39,954 nucleotides of DNA from a virus, in IMG/VR virus record IMGVR_UViG_3300020436_001609, positions 1 to 39,954 of that record. One strand, 5' to 3'. Below are positions 1-6,475 of this stretch, in pieces. A program made the translations under genes and the position numbers. Within the stretch, counting starts at the first letter, position 1, and every line of letters starts with the position of its first letter. The notes beneath the pieces are model-generated. The model saw only the letters and a program-made list of their open reading frames with translations. It did not search any database and was not told where the DNA came from.

Positions 1-100
1 CGCCCGGCTCTAGAAATTTATATTTGACTAAAGGTATGACACTTGGATAATAAGTACAAATGACAACACCAACAATCAATCCCATAACAAATTTAAACAT
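1..100 (-). CDS. small membrane protein, 3' end cut by window edge
   Basis: The reading frame opens with ATG at 100 and is still open at base 1, so the C-terminus lies outside the window. The visible 33 residues begin MFKFVMGLIVGVVICTYY and form one hydrophobic segment (about residues 3-22), followed by a basic stretch. It is probably a single-pass inner-membrane miniprotein. Its start is fused to the stop of the upstream lipoprotein gene in a TAATG junction, so translation is likely coupled. Small proteins of this look are common in marine T4-like phages. No function can be assigned. Confidence 0.6.
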   Translation of the reverse strand, partial: MFKFVMGLIVGVVICTYYPSVIPLVKYKFLEPG

Positions 101-240
101 TAGTCAGACTTTTTATCATCAGAATTTTGCCACTTTGTAACTTTATTACCTACGTCACTGATATCTTTACCAATGCCACTAATAGTGTTACCACAAGCGG
201 TTAACCCCAAAGTCAAAACCATAATCATAATATATTTCAT
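100..240 (-). CDS. entericidin-like lipoprotein (46 aa)
   Basis: This gene encodes 46 residues. A short hydrophobic signal ends in a lipobox L13-T14-A15-C16, followed by GNTISGIGKDISDVGNKV. The pattern of a lipobox Cys, then N-T, G-x-G-x-D-I and a small-residue G-N, matches the bacterial entericidin EcnA/EcnB family (in E. coli EcnB the Cys is followed by NTTRGVGEDISDGGNAIS). Entericidins are tiny cell-envelope lipoproteins of Proteobacteria; EcnB is described as bacteriolytic and EcnA as its antidote. The start overlaps the upstream stop (ATGA) and the stop overlaps the next start (TAATG), so it is a genuine operon member. It sits with several exported proteins and may act on the envelope. 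The function here is inferred; the family match is by motif only. Confidence 0.75.
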   Translation of the reverse strand: MKYIMIMVLTLGLTACGNTISGIGKDISDVGNKVTKWQNSDDKKSD

Positions 241-686
241 TTTTCACAACTTTCCATAAATTTAACTTTACCAATATTGGTATTCATAGTAATTACTTTA
301 CACCCTTTACGAATATTTGTCAATGCACATTTAAGATTTTTTTTACTTGTAAGAGTTTCGGCAATTTGTTCTCTCATAACTTTTTTCTTTGCCCGATCTT
401 CAGCAAGATTACAAGCTTTAGTTTCAGACATATCAGGCCCATACATATAATATCCTTTAGACGGATACCATTTACCGTCTACCCTAGACTCTATAGATAT
501 GACACATTTTTTTATGTCTTTAATATTTGAAATTTCTTCTATTGACTTAGAAATAAATCTAACACTTTCTATACTGCCTTTATAGATTATAGTATCGTTT
601 ACTTTATAATCACAAGGTACTTCAGCAAAAGCTGAAGTAGTCAGCGTAGTAAAAAGAAATAATGATAATTTATACTTTTTTAGCAT
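237..686 (-). CDS. exported cysteine-containing protein of unknown function
   Basis: An upstream in-frame extension to 755 is possible. I choose the ATG at 686 because it begins a classic signal peptide, MLKKYKLSLFLFTTLTTSAFA, with likely cleavage after AFA. The mature protein of about 128 residues has six cysteines, a Lys-rich central helix around ACNLAEDRAKKK, and a C-terminal K-G-C / E-S-C pair, so it probably folds with disulfides in the periplasm. It overlaps the upstream gene by 17 nt, and its stop overlaps the entericidin-like start (ATGA). The Shine-Dalgarno is weak (AAGG abuts the ATG), so translation is probably coupled. I do not recognise the family. Confidence 0.65.
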   Translation of the reverse strand: MLKKYKLSLFLFTTLTTSAFAEVPCDYKVNDTIIYKGSIESVRFISKSIEEISNIKDIKKCVISIESRVDGKWYPSKGYYMYGPDMSETKACNLAEDRAKKKVMREQIAETLTSKKNLKCALTNIRKGCKVITMNTNIGKVKFMESCEK

Positions 687-912
687 CCTTAAGCGTATCT
701 GTGATGATTTCTGAAATTGGAACGATTTCTTTCTCACCATCCTCATCAGTTTCAACTCTGATCAAGCCATCCTTTTCCAACATAGTAATTGTGGCATCAA
801 CCATATTTTCAGCCAGATCATCAGTTACTTTTTTACCACCCAAATAATGACCAACGAAAAAGAAACATACCAGAGAGCCAACTGCTAGTATTGTGTGTGT
901 AAATACATCCAT
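670..912 (-). CDS. single-pass membrane protein with acidic cytoplasmic tail
   Basis: An 80-residue protein. Residues 6-24 (HTILAVGSLVCFFFVGHYL) form one transmembrane helix, followed by an acidic domain containing TDDLAENMVDATITMLEKDGL. Its ATG lies 6 nt after the -10 box of a strong sigma70-like promoter (919-947), so the transcript may start at or next to the AUG. A GGAG lies 12 nt upstream inside the promoter spacer and could serve read-through transcripts. It heads the run of exported or membrane genes down to the left edge. Function unknown. Confidence 0.7.
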   Translation of the reverse strand: MDVFTHTILAVGSLVCFFFVGHYLGGKKVTDDLAENMVDATITMLEKDGLIRVETDEDGEKEIVPISEIITDTLKDAKKV

Positions 913-918
913 GCTTTA

Positions 919-947
919 TTTATACTCCATTCAAATAGATTTGTCAA
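919..947 (-). promoter_or_regulatory. sigma70-like promoter with ATG 6 nt after the -10
   Basis: TTGACA at 947-942, a 17-nt spacer, and TATAAA at 924-919. The -10 is part of TATAAATA (924-917), which is also the T4 late-promoter octamer, so the site could serve both early and late transcription. Initiation would fall at or near the ATG at 912. A second TTGACA (954-949) lies just upstream and overlaps the stop of the preceding gene. Confidence 0.65.
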
Positions 948-950
948 GTG

Positions 951-1154
951 TCAATATGGAATAAAATCTAAATCAGAACCGTATTCAAAATGACCATTAT
1001 CCATATCAAATACACACTTATCAACTAAATTAGGCCAAACTGCTGGAATAGGAATACCCTCTTTTTCTCCAACATTTTTGCATAATTCAATTTTCTTAAT
1101 TTTTGCAATTCCGTATTTGCCAAATACCATATCACCGACTTTTATTTTTTTCAT
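951..1154 (-). CDS. small conserved phage protein, beta-rich
   Basis: A 67-residue protein starting MKKIKVGDMVFGKYGIAKI. The KVGDMVFGKYG opening resembles small SH3-like or KOW-like beta-barrels, but there is no family signature I can name. Its start overlaps the stop of the upstream gene (TAATG), so the two are coupled. Its stop lies inside the tandem TTGACA promoter region of the next transcription unit. Function unknown. Confidence 0.6.
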   Translation of the reverse strand: MKKIKVGDMVFGKYGIAKIKKIELCKNVGEKEGIPIPAVWPNLVDKCVFDMDNGHFEYGSDLDFIPY

Positions 1155-1510
1155 TACTTAACTCCTTGTTCTTTAGCGGCAGCAATAATGATAGGAGTCA
1201 AAACTTCTTCAACTCTATCTTCCCAATGACTCCAAGTCATCTTGGTAGCATATTTTAAATCTCTCACACCAACTGACCAACCATAGATATTGTGGAAAAG
1301 ACTTTTCTTGTTAATAAGACCATTGTTGAAAAGGTCATAAGCAGCATTTTGAGCCCTTCTGAACTTATCTAATGCTTTGTTCTTTGAGTTAGGAAACTCA
1401 CATCTACCCATCATAGGTAGTAATTCATCTAACTTCTCTTGAAGATGTTTGAAACCTTCATTAACACCCCAAGGGTTTTTAAACATTTCTTCTTGATAAC
1501 CTTTATACAT
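1154..1510 (-). CDS. conserved phage protein of unknown function
   Basis: A 118-residue, predominantly helical, soluble protein (MYKGYQEEMFKNPWGVNEG...) with several Trp residues and no signal peptide or catalytic motif. It begins about 40 nt downstream of a rho-independent terminator and is the first gene of a short coupled pair with the 67-aa gene. The leader before ATG (AAGAAAGAAAGAAAAAAT) is purine-rich but has no canonical Shine-Dalgarno. Function unknown. Confidence 0.6.
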   Translation of the reverse strand: MYKGYQEEMFKNPWGVNEGFKHLQEKLDELLPMMGRCEFPNSKNKALDKFRRAQNAAYDLFNNGLINKKSLFHNIYGWSVGVRDLKYATKMTWSHWEDRVEEVLTPIIIAAAKEQGVK

Positions 1511-1550
1511 ATTTTTTCTTTCTTTCTTGATTATATTAATACTATGACAT

Positions 1551-1576
1551 AAAAAAGGGGGTTTGTCAACCCCCTA
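1551..1576 (-). terminator. rho-independent terminator whose loop is a -35 box
   Basis: On the minus strand a 6-bp stem (AGGGGG/CCCCCT) closes the loop TTGACAAA and is followed by five or six T residues. It ends the transcription unit of the 43-aa gene. The loop contains TTGACA (1569-1564). With 17-nt spacing this gives a CATAGT -10 (4/6), so the element may also start transcription of the 1510 gene. The same loop recurs in the hairpin at 33552-33579. Confidence 0.75.
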
Positions 1577-1593
1577 TTTTAATCGTTGCTGGC

Positions 1594-1649
1594 CATACGT
1601 TTCAGCGTATGTATATTTTATATTCATTGCGAATCGCAAAGTGATTCGC
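1594..1649 (-). other. two hairpins in an untranslated RNA segment
   Basis: Between the stop of the 43-aa gene and the terminator lie two more perfect inverted repeats: GCGAATC/GATTCGC (1629-1649, 7-nt loop) and CATACG/CGTATG (1594-1611, 6-nt loop). With the terminator, the roughly 100-nt 3' region folds into three consecutive stem-loops. This could be a stabilising 3' UTR or a small RNA processed from it. There is no open reading frame here. The bases 1512-1550 between terminator and gene hold only the possible weak -10. Confidence 0.45.
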
Positions 1650-1780
1650 TATTGATTCTTTGCTTCTTTTCTACCATATTGCATATACCATACCCAAGTA
1701 CTAAGTCTACCAATTTTGCGAGAAACCCACAACATAAAATTACTATTCCAAAACCAATGATTATATCTTCCTGTACTCAT
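1649..1780 (-). CDS. 43-aa Trp-rich basic miniprotein
   Basis: A clean short ORF with a strong Shine-Dalgarno (AGGAG, 6 nt before ATG). It starts MSTGRYNHWFWNSNFMLW and contains five Trp and a basic C-terminus. It is amphipathic or membrane-associated in character. It follows the metallopeptidase gene with 9 nt spacing and is followed by the hairpins and terminator. Similar short NHWFWNS-type proteins occur in marine T4-like phages as far as I recall. Function unknown. Confidence 0.6.
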   Translation of the reverse strand: MSTGRYNHWFWNSNFMLWVSRKIGRLSTWVWYMQYGRKEAKNQ

Positions 1781-1789
1781 AATTTTCTC

Positions 1790-2278
1790 CTAATACATCA
1801 AATTATCACAGTTTGTTATTACCATAAAAAATAATCTGTTTAACTTTATAGTATCCCAAACTGTAACACCGTATTTTTCTTGTAACCATTTATCTTGTAA
1901 ATTATATGCTTCCTTTTCAAGTTCAGCTTGACAATTTACAGTACTATCTATACCGTTGTGATATTGAACATGGTGGACTAGCTCATGAAATAATACAGAC
2001 TTATCATGAACTGTGGTGATATCAAAATTTTTATTTAATATAATTATTTTGTCTACATGATCATATAATGCTAAAGGAACACCTTTTGTATCTAATTCCC
2101 AAAACTCTCTAGCATCACAAATATCTTTATTGTGAGAAGGAATAGGATTTAAGTTACATCCATAAGCATATGCACGTAAATCCATACTCTCTAAAAATTT
2201 TACATTTGGAACTTCGGGAACAACCCATCCTGTGGCATTATGAATCCAAAGCATCATAGCAAGTATTAATTCTTTCAT
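1790..2278 (-). CDS. exported zinc metallopeptidase-like protein (HExxH)
   Basis: A 162-residue protein with a hydrophobic N-terminus (residues 3-18) that looks like a signal peptide or anchor. The motif HELVHHVQ is the HExxH zinc-metallopeptidase signature. A downstream ELEKEAYNLQDKW helix offers an acidic third ligand, as in gluzincin-like enzymes. Four cysteines suggest a periplasmic location. Plausible roles are envelope or peptidoglycan-associated protein cleavage during late infection. There is no Shine-Dalgarno at a usable distance, but a TATAAATA box lies 7 nt upstream of ATG, suggesting late, leaderless expression. The catalytic motif is clear; the substrate is unknown. Confidence 0.7.
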   Translation of the reverse strand: MKELILAMMLWIHNATGWVVPEVPNVKFLESMDLRAYAYGCNLNPIPSHNKDICDAREFWELDTKGVPLALYDHVDKIIILNKNFDITTVHDKSVLFHELVHHVQYHNGIDSTVNCQAELEKEAYNLQDKWLQEKYGVTVWDTIKLNRLFFMVITNCDNLMY

Positions 2279-2285
2279 ATCGTAT

Positions 2286-2293
2286 TATTTATA
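2286..2293 (-). promoter_or_regulatory. T4-type late promoter box TATAAATA
   Basis: The minus-strand octamer TATAAATA exactly matches the T4 late-promoter -10 recognised with gp55. It ends 7 nt before the metallopeptidase ATG. No Shine-Dalgarno lies between box and start, so transcription probably begins at or very near the AUG. Confidence 0.45.
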
Positions 2294-2300
2294 CTCTTTA

Positions 2301-2777
2301 TTAAAGTCTGGATAGAAGTCTCGCAATAGGTTGTATAAATGGTAGTAGAGTCAATGCCATAAACAGATTGACTCCAGTATGAGCCATTGCAATTCTTAGT
2401 GTGTCTCCCTTTGGAATACCATCAGACACAAAAAATCCGGCTAACCAAATGGTGCCGGTTGTTCCAATATTTGCACCTAGTACACAGGCTATTGCAGCCG
2501 GTAGTGGTACTGCTCCAGATGCAACAAGAGCAATTATTGCCGTAGTGGATAGTGAAGATGATTGCCATAACAAAGTCATGACGATACCACCTAGAAACAT
2601 CCAGTAAGGGTTATGGATGAAAAAGGATAGGTGATCCATATTACCCATTGACTTCATTCCACCCGAAAACATTTTTAGTCCGATATAAAAAACCACCAAC
2701 CCAACGAGGGCGGTGATTACAGGATTTCCTAATTCCATATTTTTCACCTTCTTTAATAGTTTATCTGTGTTTGGCAT
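2301..2777 (-). CDS. half-size Na+/phosphate cotransporter-like membrane protein
   Basis: I choose ATG 2777 (residue 5 of the longest frame) because GGAG lies 6 nt upstream. The 158-residue protein has about four hydrophobic segments. It carries WQSSSLSTTAIIALVASG followed by VLGANIGTT. QSSS and GANIGTT are the signature of the Na/Pi cotransporter (NptA/PNaS, SLC34-like) family. Full transporters have two inverted QSSS repeats; this protein has one, so it would have to dimerise or work with a host half. It may raise phosphate uptake during infection, like other phosphate-related auxiliary genes of marine phages. The family assignment is strong; transport activity is inferred. Confidence 0.8.
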   Translation of the reverse strand: MPNTDKLLKKVKNMELGNPVITALVGLVVFYIGLKMFSGGMKSMGNMDHLSFFIHNPYWMFLGGIVMTLLWQSSSLSTTAIIALVASGAVPLPAAIACVLGANIGTTGTIWLAGFFVSDGIPKGDTLRIAMAHTGVNLFMALTLLPFIQPIARLLSRL

Positions 2778-2822
2778 TATATACTCCAATTCACCTTTTA
2801 ATTATTTATTCATATTTTTCAT

Positions 2823-2851
2823 AATGTAACAAAATTTTAATATTTTGTCAA
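2823..2851 (-). promoter_or_regulatory. sigma70-like promoter upstream of the Na/Pi gene
   Basis: TTGACA at 2851-2846, a 17-nt spacer and TACATT (4/6) at 2828-2823. Unlike the other promoters here, it leaves a leader of about 45 nt before the ATG at 2777, which carries a normal GGAG. The -35 overlaps the stop of the preceding coiled-coil gene. Confidence 0.5.
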
Positions 2852-3450
2852 GACCCTTTACCTCTCATTCCAGCTAATGGGTTTTCAAGTGCCTTTTTAA
2901 TTTTATCGTTAATGGTATCCTGTAACTCTTTCATTTGAGATTTAATTCTTGTTTCCAAATTATCCATATCGTTCCGTAATTGTTCTCTACGATTATCAAA
3001 TCTTTCAGAACTATCAGATACTAATTTACGAACTTTAGTATCGTTAGTATCTATACTTTCACGAACTAAACGAAATGCTTCTTTTCCACGTTTCTCTATA
3101 TCATCAACTTGTTTTGACATATGATGCATCTCATCTTTCAAGTCTCTTTTAATATCTTTTGTATAATCCCTTGCATCATCAGCTGATTCTTTAATTACCT
3201 TTTCAAGCTGTACTACAGCAGCCATCTCTGTTTTAAGAGATGCCATTTCTTCGTGTAATACTGCGAGCTTTTTATCGAACCCCGATAAGTCTGGAGCTTC
3301 ATAACTCTCTATTCTCTCTCTCATATTCATGTAATCTTTATAAAACTCAAAACCACCCCAAAGTCCACCACCTAAAGTACCTAATATTGGAAGTATCAAT
3401 AATATTTTTCCACCTTTGATTTTTGCACCGGCGATTTCTACTTCGGCCAT
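2848..3450 (-). CDS. membrane-anchored coiled-coil protein
   Basis: A 200-residue protein. Residues 15-35 (KILLILPILGTLGGGLWGG) form a transmembrane segment, preceded by the short beta-like MAEVEIAGAKIKGG. Residues from about 45 to 190 are a long charged heptad-rich coiled coil. The shape (short N-terminus, one helix, long coiled coil) recalls inner-membrane spanin or pore-scaffold proteins, but a clear spanin pair exists elsewhere in the window (11194-11908), so I do not call it a spanin. It starts 9 nt after the Thr-rich exported gene and is followed by a promoter. Function unknown. Confidence 0.65.
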   Translation of the reverse strand: MAEVEIAGAKIKGGKILLILPILGTLGGGLWGGFEFYKDYMNMRERIESYEAPDLSGFDKKLAVLHEEMASLKTEMAAVVQLEKVIKESADDARDYTKDIKRDLKDEMHHMSKQVDDIEKRGKEAFRLVRESIDTNDTKVRKLVSDSSERFDNRREQLRNDMDNLETRIKSQMKELQDTINDKIKKALENPLAGMRGKGS

Positions 3451-3459
3451 TTCTCTCTC

Positions 3460-5265
3460 CTATTTGTATTGACTATCTACTAATGCTCTATGAGCAACAT
3501 CACTTCCTCCAATCATATAATATGCAGCACCTGTATTGTCTGCAATAGTGTTATCTGGTATTCTATCGGCAGAAAAGAAATTTGGGGTATCTGGTATATG
3601 TCTTTGAGCATTAAAGAAACTTTTACTGTCTCCTAAAACTGACATAATAACTAATGTCTTTAGTTGATTGCCCCCTTCGTACTTTCCTTTATCTCCCATG
3701 TTTTTAACGATCTTACGAGCCGCCTTTTGTTTTGCCTGTCTCTTTTGTTTTACGCTTTTAGGTTTAGGTTTAGCTTTGGTTTCGGTTCTAGGTTTTGACT
3801 TAGGTTCTCGTACAGTAGACTTTGGCTCGGGTTTAACTTCTGCCTTTTCTGGTTCTTTATCAGAACTTTCATCACCTTTGGACTCATTAGATTCAGAGGA
3901 TTCTGTATTTGTTTCGGTTTCTGTTTTTGTCTCTGATTCTGTTGACGCTTCTTGTTGTTGTGGTTCTGATGTTGTGGATTCTGATTCGACTTGTGAATCG
4001 GTTCCACTTTGCGCCTCTGTGGCGGTATCCATAGATTGTCCAAGATCATTATTCATTTCCATTTCAATATTAGCAACTTCCACTTGCATCTCTGTGGTAG
4101 GAACAGGCATATCCATTACTGGTTCAATTTGTATAGATGCAATTTCCATAGGTGGCGGAGCCATAGTTGTTGTAGAAACTTCGGTAGTTTCTGACGGCCC
4201 ATCACTTGGTAATTCTGCTATTTCTTGTATCTCTGCTGGTGCTGAAAGTTGAGTTTCTACAGCAGCTGTAGTGTTATCTAACAAAGATGCATCTTCTGTT
4301 AATATGTCTGTAACCTCTGTAACACAAGTTCCCAAAATTTCACAACTTACTGTACTTATCAATTCAGAGTATGTAAGTGATGTTGAAATTTCAGTTTCTA
4401 TTTCATTATACAGGAAAGTAGTAAATATATTGTTAAAACGAGGCCCATAATATCCAGCCCAATATCCATTGTCAATACCAGATAAAGTTATTGTTCCACT
4501 ATTTACTATATTACCAGAATCAATATGCAATGTTCCTGTTTCAGTTTGATTCGTTTGGAGTGTGCTACCAATATTTGCACCGCCTGTTACACCAATAGTT
4601 TCATCACCTAACAGATTTCCATCTGGATCAAATATTTCTAATTTTATAGACCAAGTATCTGTAGTTCCACCTTGAGAATAATTACCACCTATTTGATTAC
4701 GAAAATCATTTCTTACATCTGCACCAAAAGAAAAAGTCATTCCTTGACCAGCTTCTACAGCATTTATATCATTATCTATTCCTAAATCAGAAGCAGATTG
4801 TGTTTGTGTTATAGTTCCTGTACCGTAAGAAGTCATAAAACCATGAGTTGGCCCAAACGCACAACCACTACCACCACAAGCAGCTAAATTCCAATCTGTG
4901 GATGATCCACCACCCAACTCATTTGTAAAGTTTGGATTTGATACTATATTATCTACTTGAGTTTGTGTAACAGTAGTTGTTGTGGTTGTTGTAGTTATTG
5001 GTGTTGTAAGAGTTGTAGTTTCTGATCCATCATCATTAATAACCGTTTCAGATGTAGCTGTACCTGTAGATGTTGTTGTAGTAGTACCAGATGTAATTGT
5101 ATTGGAATCTACGCCTTGACCAGCATTAGAATAAGAAGGTAGGAAGACCAAAGAACATACCAATAACACCAACGACAGCTGCGGCAGGAACCCATGCAAA
5201 GCTTTTTGGTTCTTCGGTATTTCTTTCTTCTGTGGAGTAATCATCTGGTGATACATATGTGTCAT
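3460..5265 (-). CDS. large exported Thr-rich / acidic / Lys-rich modular protein
   Basis: About 601 residues. ATG 5265 (6 nt after GGAG) is preferred over 5268. Domain order: a hydrophobic signal or anchor near residues 30-48 ending SYSNA; a Thr-rich linker with runs of T; a beta-rich region starting VSNPNFTNELGG and resembling a carbohydrate-binding jelly-roll, with a CGGSGC pair; an acidic Ser/Glu/Thr tract; a Lys/Pro/Arg tract; and a non-repetitive C-terminal domain (NQLKTLVIMSVLGDSK...). It is probably periplasmic or surface-exposed. It follows an exported 150-aa protein with no gap, so the two may act together. The long plus-strand ORF opposite its low-complexity tract is an artefact. 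Function unknown. Confidence 0.65.
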   Translation of the reverse strand: MTHMYHQMITPQKKEIPKNQKALHGFLPQLSLVLLVCSLVFLPSYSNAGQGVDSNTITSGTTTTTSTGTATSETVINDDGSETTTLTTPITTTTTTTTVTQTQVDNIVSNPNFTNELGGGSSTDWNLAACGGSGCAFGPTHGFMTSYGTGTITQTQSASDLGIDNDINAVEAGQGMTFSFGADVRNDFRNQIGGNYSQGGTTDTWSIKLEIFDPDGNLLGDETIGVTGGANIGSTLQTNQTETGTLHIDSGNIVNSGTITLSGIDNGYWAGYYGPRFNNIFTTFLYNEIETEISTSLTYSELISTVSCEILGTCVTEVTDILTEDASLLDNTTAAVETQLSAPAEIQEIAELPSDGPSETTEVSTTTMAPPPMEIASIQIEPVMDMPVPTTEMQVEVANIEMEMNNDLGQSMDTATEAQSGTDSQVESESTTSEPQQQEASTESETKTETETNTESSESNESKGDESSDKEPEKAEVKPEPKSTVREPKSKPRTETKAKPKPKSVKQKRQAKQKAARKIVKNMGDKGKYEGGNQLKTLVIMSVLGDSKSFFNAQRHIPDTPNFFSADRIPDNTIADNTGAAYYMIGGSDVAHRALVDSQYK

Positions 5266-5268
5266 CAT

Positions 5269-5721
5269 CTACTCCGTCATTGATTCTTTTTTTTTAAATA
5301 TCTTACTATCCTTTGGGGCATCCTCTGGATTTTCTTCCCAGGCTTTCTTTGCGTCATCTCCAATCGCACCCATATAAGGACAAGGTGTTCCTGCCATCCA
5401 CATTGCATCAAATGCTCGAGCATCTTGACATAACATAGAAACAGCAGCTACCTTCATGCCCATTCCATACATAGAACGTGCAAGTTTTAGTCTTTCACAG
5501 TTTTCATCAGTTACAGTTACACCAGAAGCAAATCCTAAGATTTGTGTCTGGATCGCCGCTGAAGCAGCACTTTTACACACATCACTATTGTTAATAACGA
5601 CAGAAGGAGCAGATGCAGTTGGTGGTGCTTTATCTGTTACCACTGTTTTATCTGCTGCATATAATAAAGAAGGAAATAGTGCCACAAAAGCCGTCATAAC
5701 AAAAAGTCTGAGAGCTTTCAT
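5269..5721 (-). CDS. exported periplasmic protein of unknown function
   Basis: A 150-residue protein with a clear signal peptide (MKALRLFVMTAFVALFPSLLYA, cleavage after LYA). The mature region has paired cysteines in SDVCKSAA, DENCERLK, MLCQDARAF and TPCPYMG, and a Lys-rich C-terminus. It starts after a strong AAGGAG Shine-Dalgarno. Its stop directly abuts the start of the large modular exported protein. Proteins of this pattern are widespread in marine T4-like phages. No enzymatic motif is visible. Confidence 0.65.
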   Translation of the reverse strand: MKALRLFVMTAFVALFPSLLYAADKTVVTDKAPPTASAPSVVINNSDVCKSAASAAIQTQILGFASGVTVTDENCERLKLARSMYGMGMKVAAVSMLCQDARAFDAMWMAGTPCPYMGAIGDDAKKAWEENPEDAPKDSKIFKKKESMTE

Positions 5722-5734
5722 TGGTTCTCCTTAA

Positions 5735-5914
5735 TCAGAATCTACCTTTCCAAAAATGTATACTATAATAGTGTTTTTTTGTGTAAGGCGTTTTTTTATC
5801 ATATCCTTGATCTAATTTATAGATTTTCGTTCCATCACCATCATATTCCCAAACTCTTAGTTCTGGGATTATTTCTCTTATTTGTTCTGGACTAAAATCT
5901 ACTTCATCAGTCAT
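5735..5914 (-). CDS. 59-aa acidic-to-basic conserved phage miniprotein
   Basis: A short ORF, beginning MTDEVDFSPEQIREIIPELR and continuing with VWEYDGDGTKIYKLD, ending in a basic aromatic stretch HYYSIHFWKGRF. It lies in a 220-nt space between two accepted genes in the same orientation. It has no Shine-Dalgarno, but a TATAAATA late box ends 5 nt before its ATG. Its stop is 13 nt before the next gene's start. Function unknown. Confidence 0.55.
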   Translation of the reverse strand: MTDEVDFSPEQIREIIPELRVWEYDGDGTKIYKLDQGYDKKTPYTKKHYYSIHFWKGRF

Positions 5915-5919
5915 GTAAC

Positions 5920-5927
5920 TATTTATA
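5920..5927 (-). promoter_or_regulatory. T4-type late promoter box TATAAATA
   Basis: A perfect minus-strand TATAAATA, 5 nt before the ATG of the 59-aa gene, with no intervening Shine-Dalgarno. It lies at the boundary between the nuclease/reductase block and the exported-protein block, where a switch to late transcription would make sense. Confidence 0.45.
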
Positions 5928-5942
5928 AGAATAGTTTATAAT

Positions 5943-6302
5943 TTAGCTGTGACGCTTATCACATTTAGGATTATTTTCATGCATTTTTACAAAATAATTA
6001 GCGTCAACAACAACTAAAGGTTTTTGATTATTACGTTTGATGAAAACTACAGGCTCATAGTCACCAGAGTTTTCCATTGCTTGTTCGTATGATTTCCATA
6101 CGTTCAAACTTTCTTGGTTTTTACACTCAATAGAGTATGGAAACTTCTCTCTTGCAGCACGAGCCATGATAAGGTCTTCACCACCAGCACCCATACTACG
6201 AGACTCTATATCTTCGGGATGAACACCTAACTGTTCGATAAGTTGGTCACGAACCCATTGTTGAAATCTGCGACCTTTTGCTTTTGCACTACTAGTTTTC
6301 AT
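5943..6302 (-). CDS. PD-(D/E)XK-type endonuclease (resolvase-like)
   Basis: The start is ATG 6302, which forms a TGATG junction with the upstream stop and sits 8 nt from AGGA. The upstream in-frame ATG at 6308 is too close to the AGGA. The 119-residue protein begins with a basic KTSSAKAKGRRFQQWVRDQL helix, then GGEDLIMARAAREKFPYSIECKNQES. The Glu/Asp in GGED and the ECK triad are the PD-(D/E)XK catalytic pattern of Holliday-junction-resolvase-like and phage DNA-degrading nucleases. It likely acts in recombination or nucleotide salvage next to the reductase. Fold and catalytic residues are visible; the substrate is inferred. Confidence 0.7.
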   Translation of the reverse strand: MKTSSAKAKGRRFQQWVRDQLIEQLGVHPEDIESRSMGAGGEDLIMARAAREKFPYSIECKNQESLNVWKSYEQAMENSGDYEPVVFIKRNNQKPLVVVDANYFVKMHENNPKCDKRHS

Positions 6303-6475
6303 CACCATAGTCCTAATAATCTACCATTACCTATAATTATAAAAAGGCAAGTTACTATATGTAGTAAGAACCAAAGTGTCCGTATTGTTAAGTGTATATG
6401 ATCATCTTTTTTATCGTCATCATAAGCGTGGCTTCCCATCGCTTTGCACCAATATTTCCAAATCAATTTTCTCAC
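6302..6475 (-). CDS. 57-aa single-pass membrane protein (GTG start)
   Basis: The GTG start overlaps the stop of the upstream Zn-ribbon gene (GTGA) and the TGA stop overlaps the nuclease ATG (TGATG), so both junctions are coupled. This supports a real gene despite the non-ATG start. The protein opens VRKLIWKYWCKAMGSHAYDD, has an acidic-basic linker DDKKDD, then a hydrophobic helix (TLWFLLHIVTCLFIIIG). The KYWCKA...DDDKK arrangement recurs in marine T4-like phages as I recall. Function unknown. Confidence 0.6.
   Translation of the reverse strand: MRKLIWKYWCKAMGSHAYDDDKKDDHIHLTIRTLWFLLHIVTCLFIIIGNGRLLGLW

Noticed and set aside
2848-3450. Second i-spanin
   Set aside because: The coiled-coil membrane topology fits, but there is no overlapping or adjacent lipoprotein partner, and a proper spanin pair exists at 11194-11908.
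3668-4252. Long plus-strand ORF (194 codons) opposite the exported modular protein
   Set aside because: It is the antisense of a low-complexity Glu/Ser/Thr/Lys tract, is Ser-rich with no start context, and every supported gene lies on the minus strand.
4900-5110. Runs of GTTGTTGTA-like triplets suggestive of a repeat array
   Set aside because: They encode the Thr-rich linker of the exported protein. There are no spaced direct repeats with unique spacers, so this is not CRISPR.
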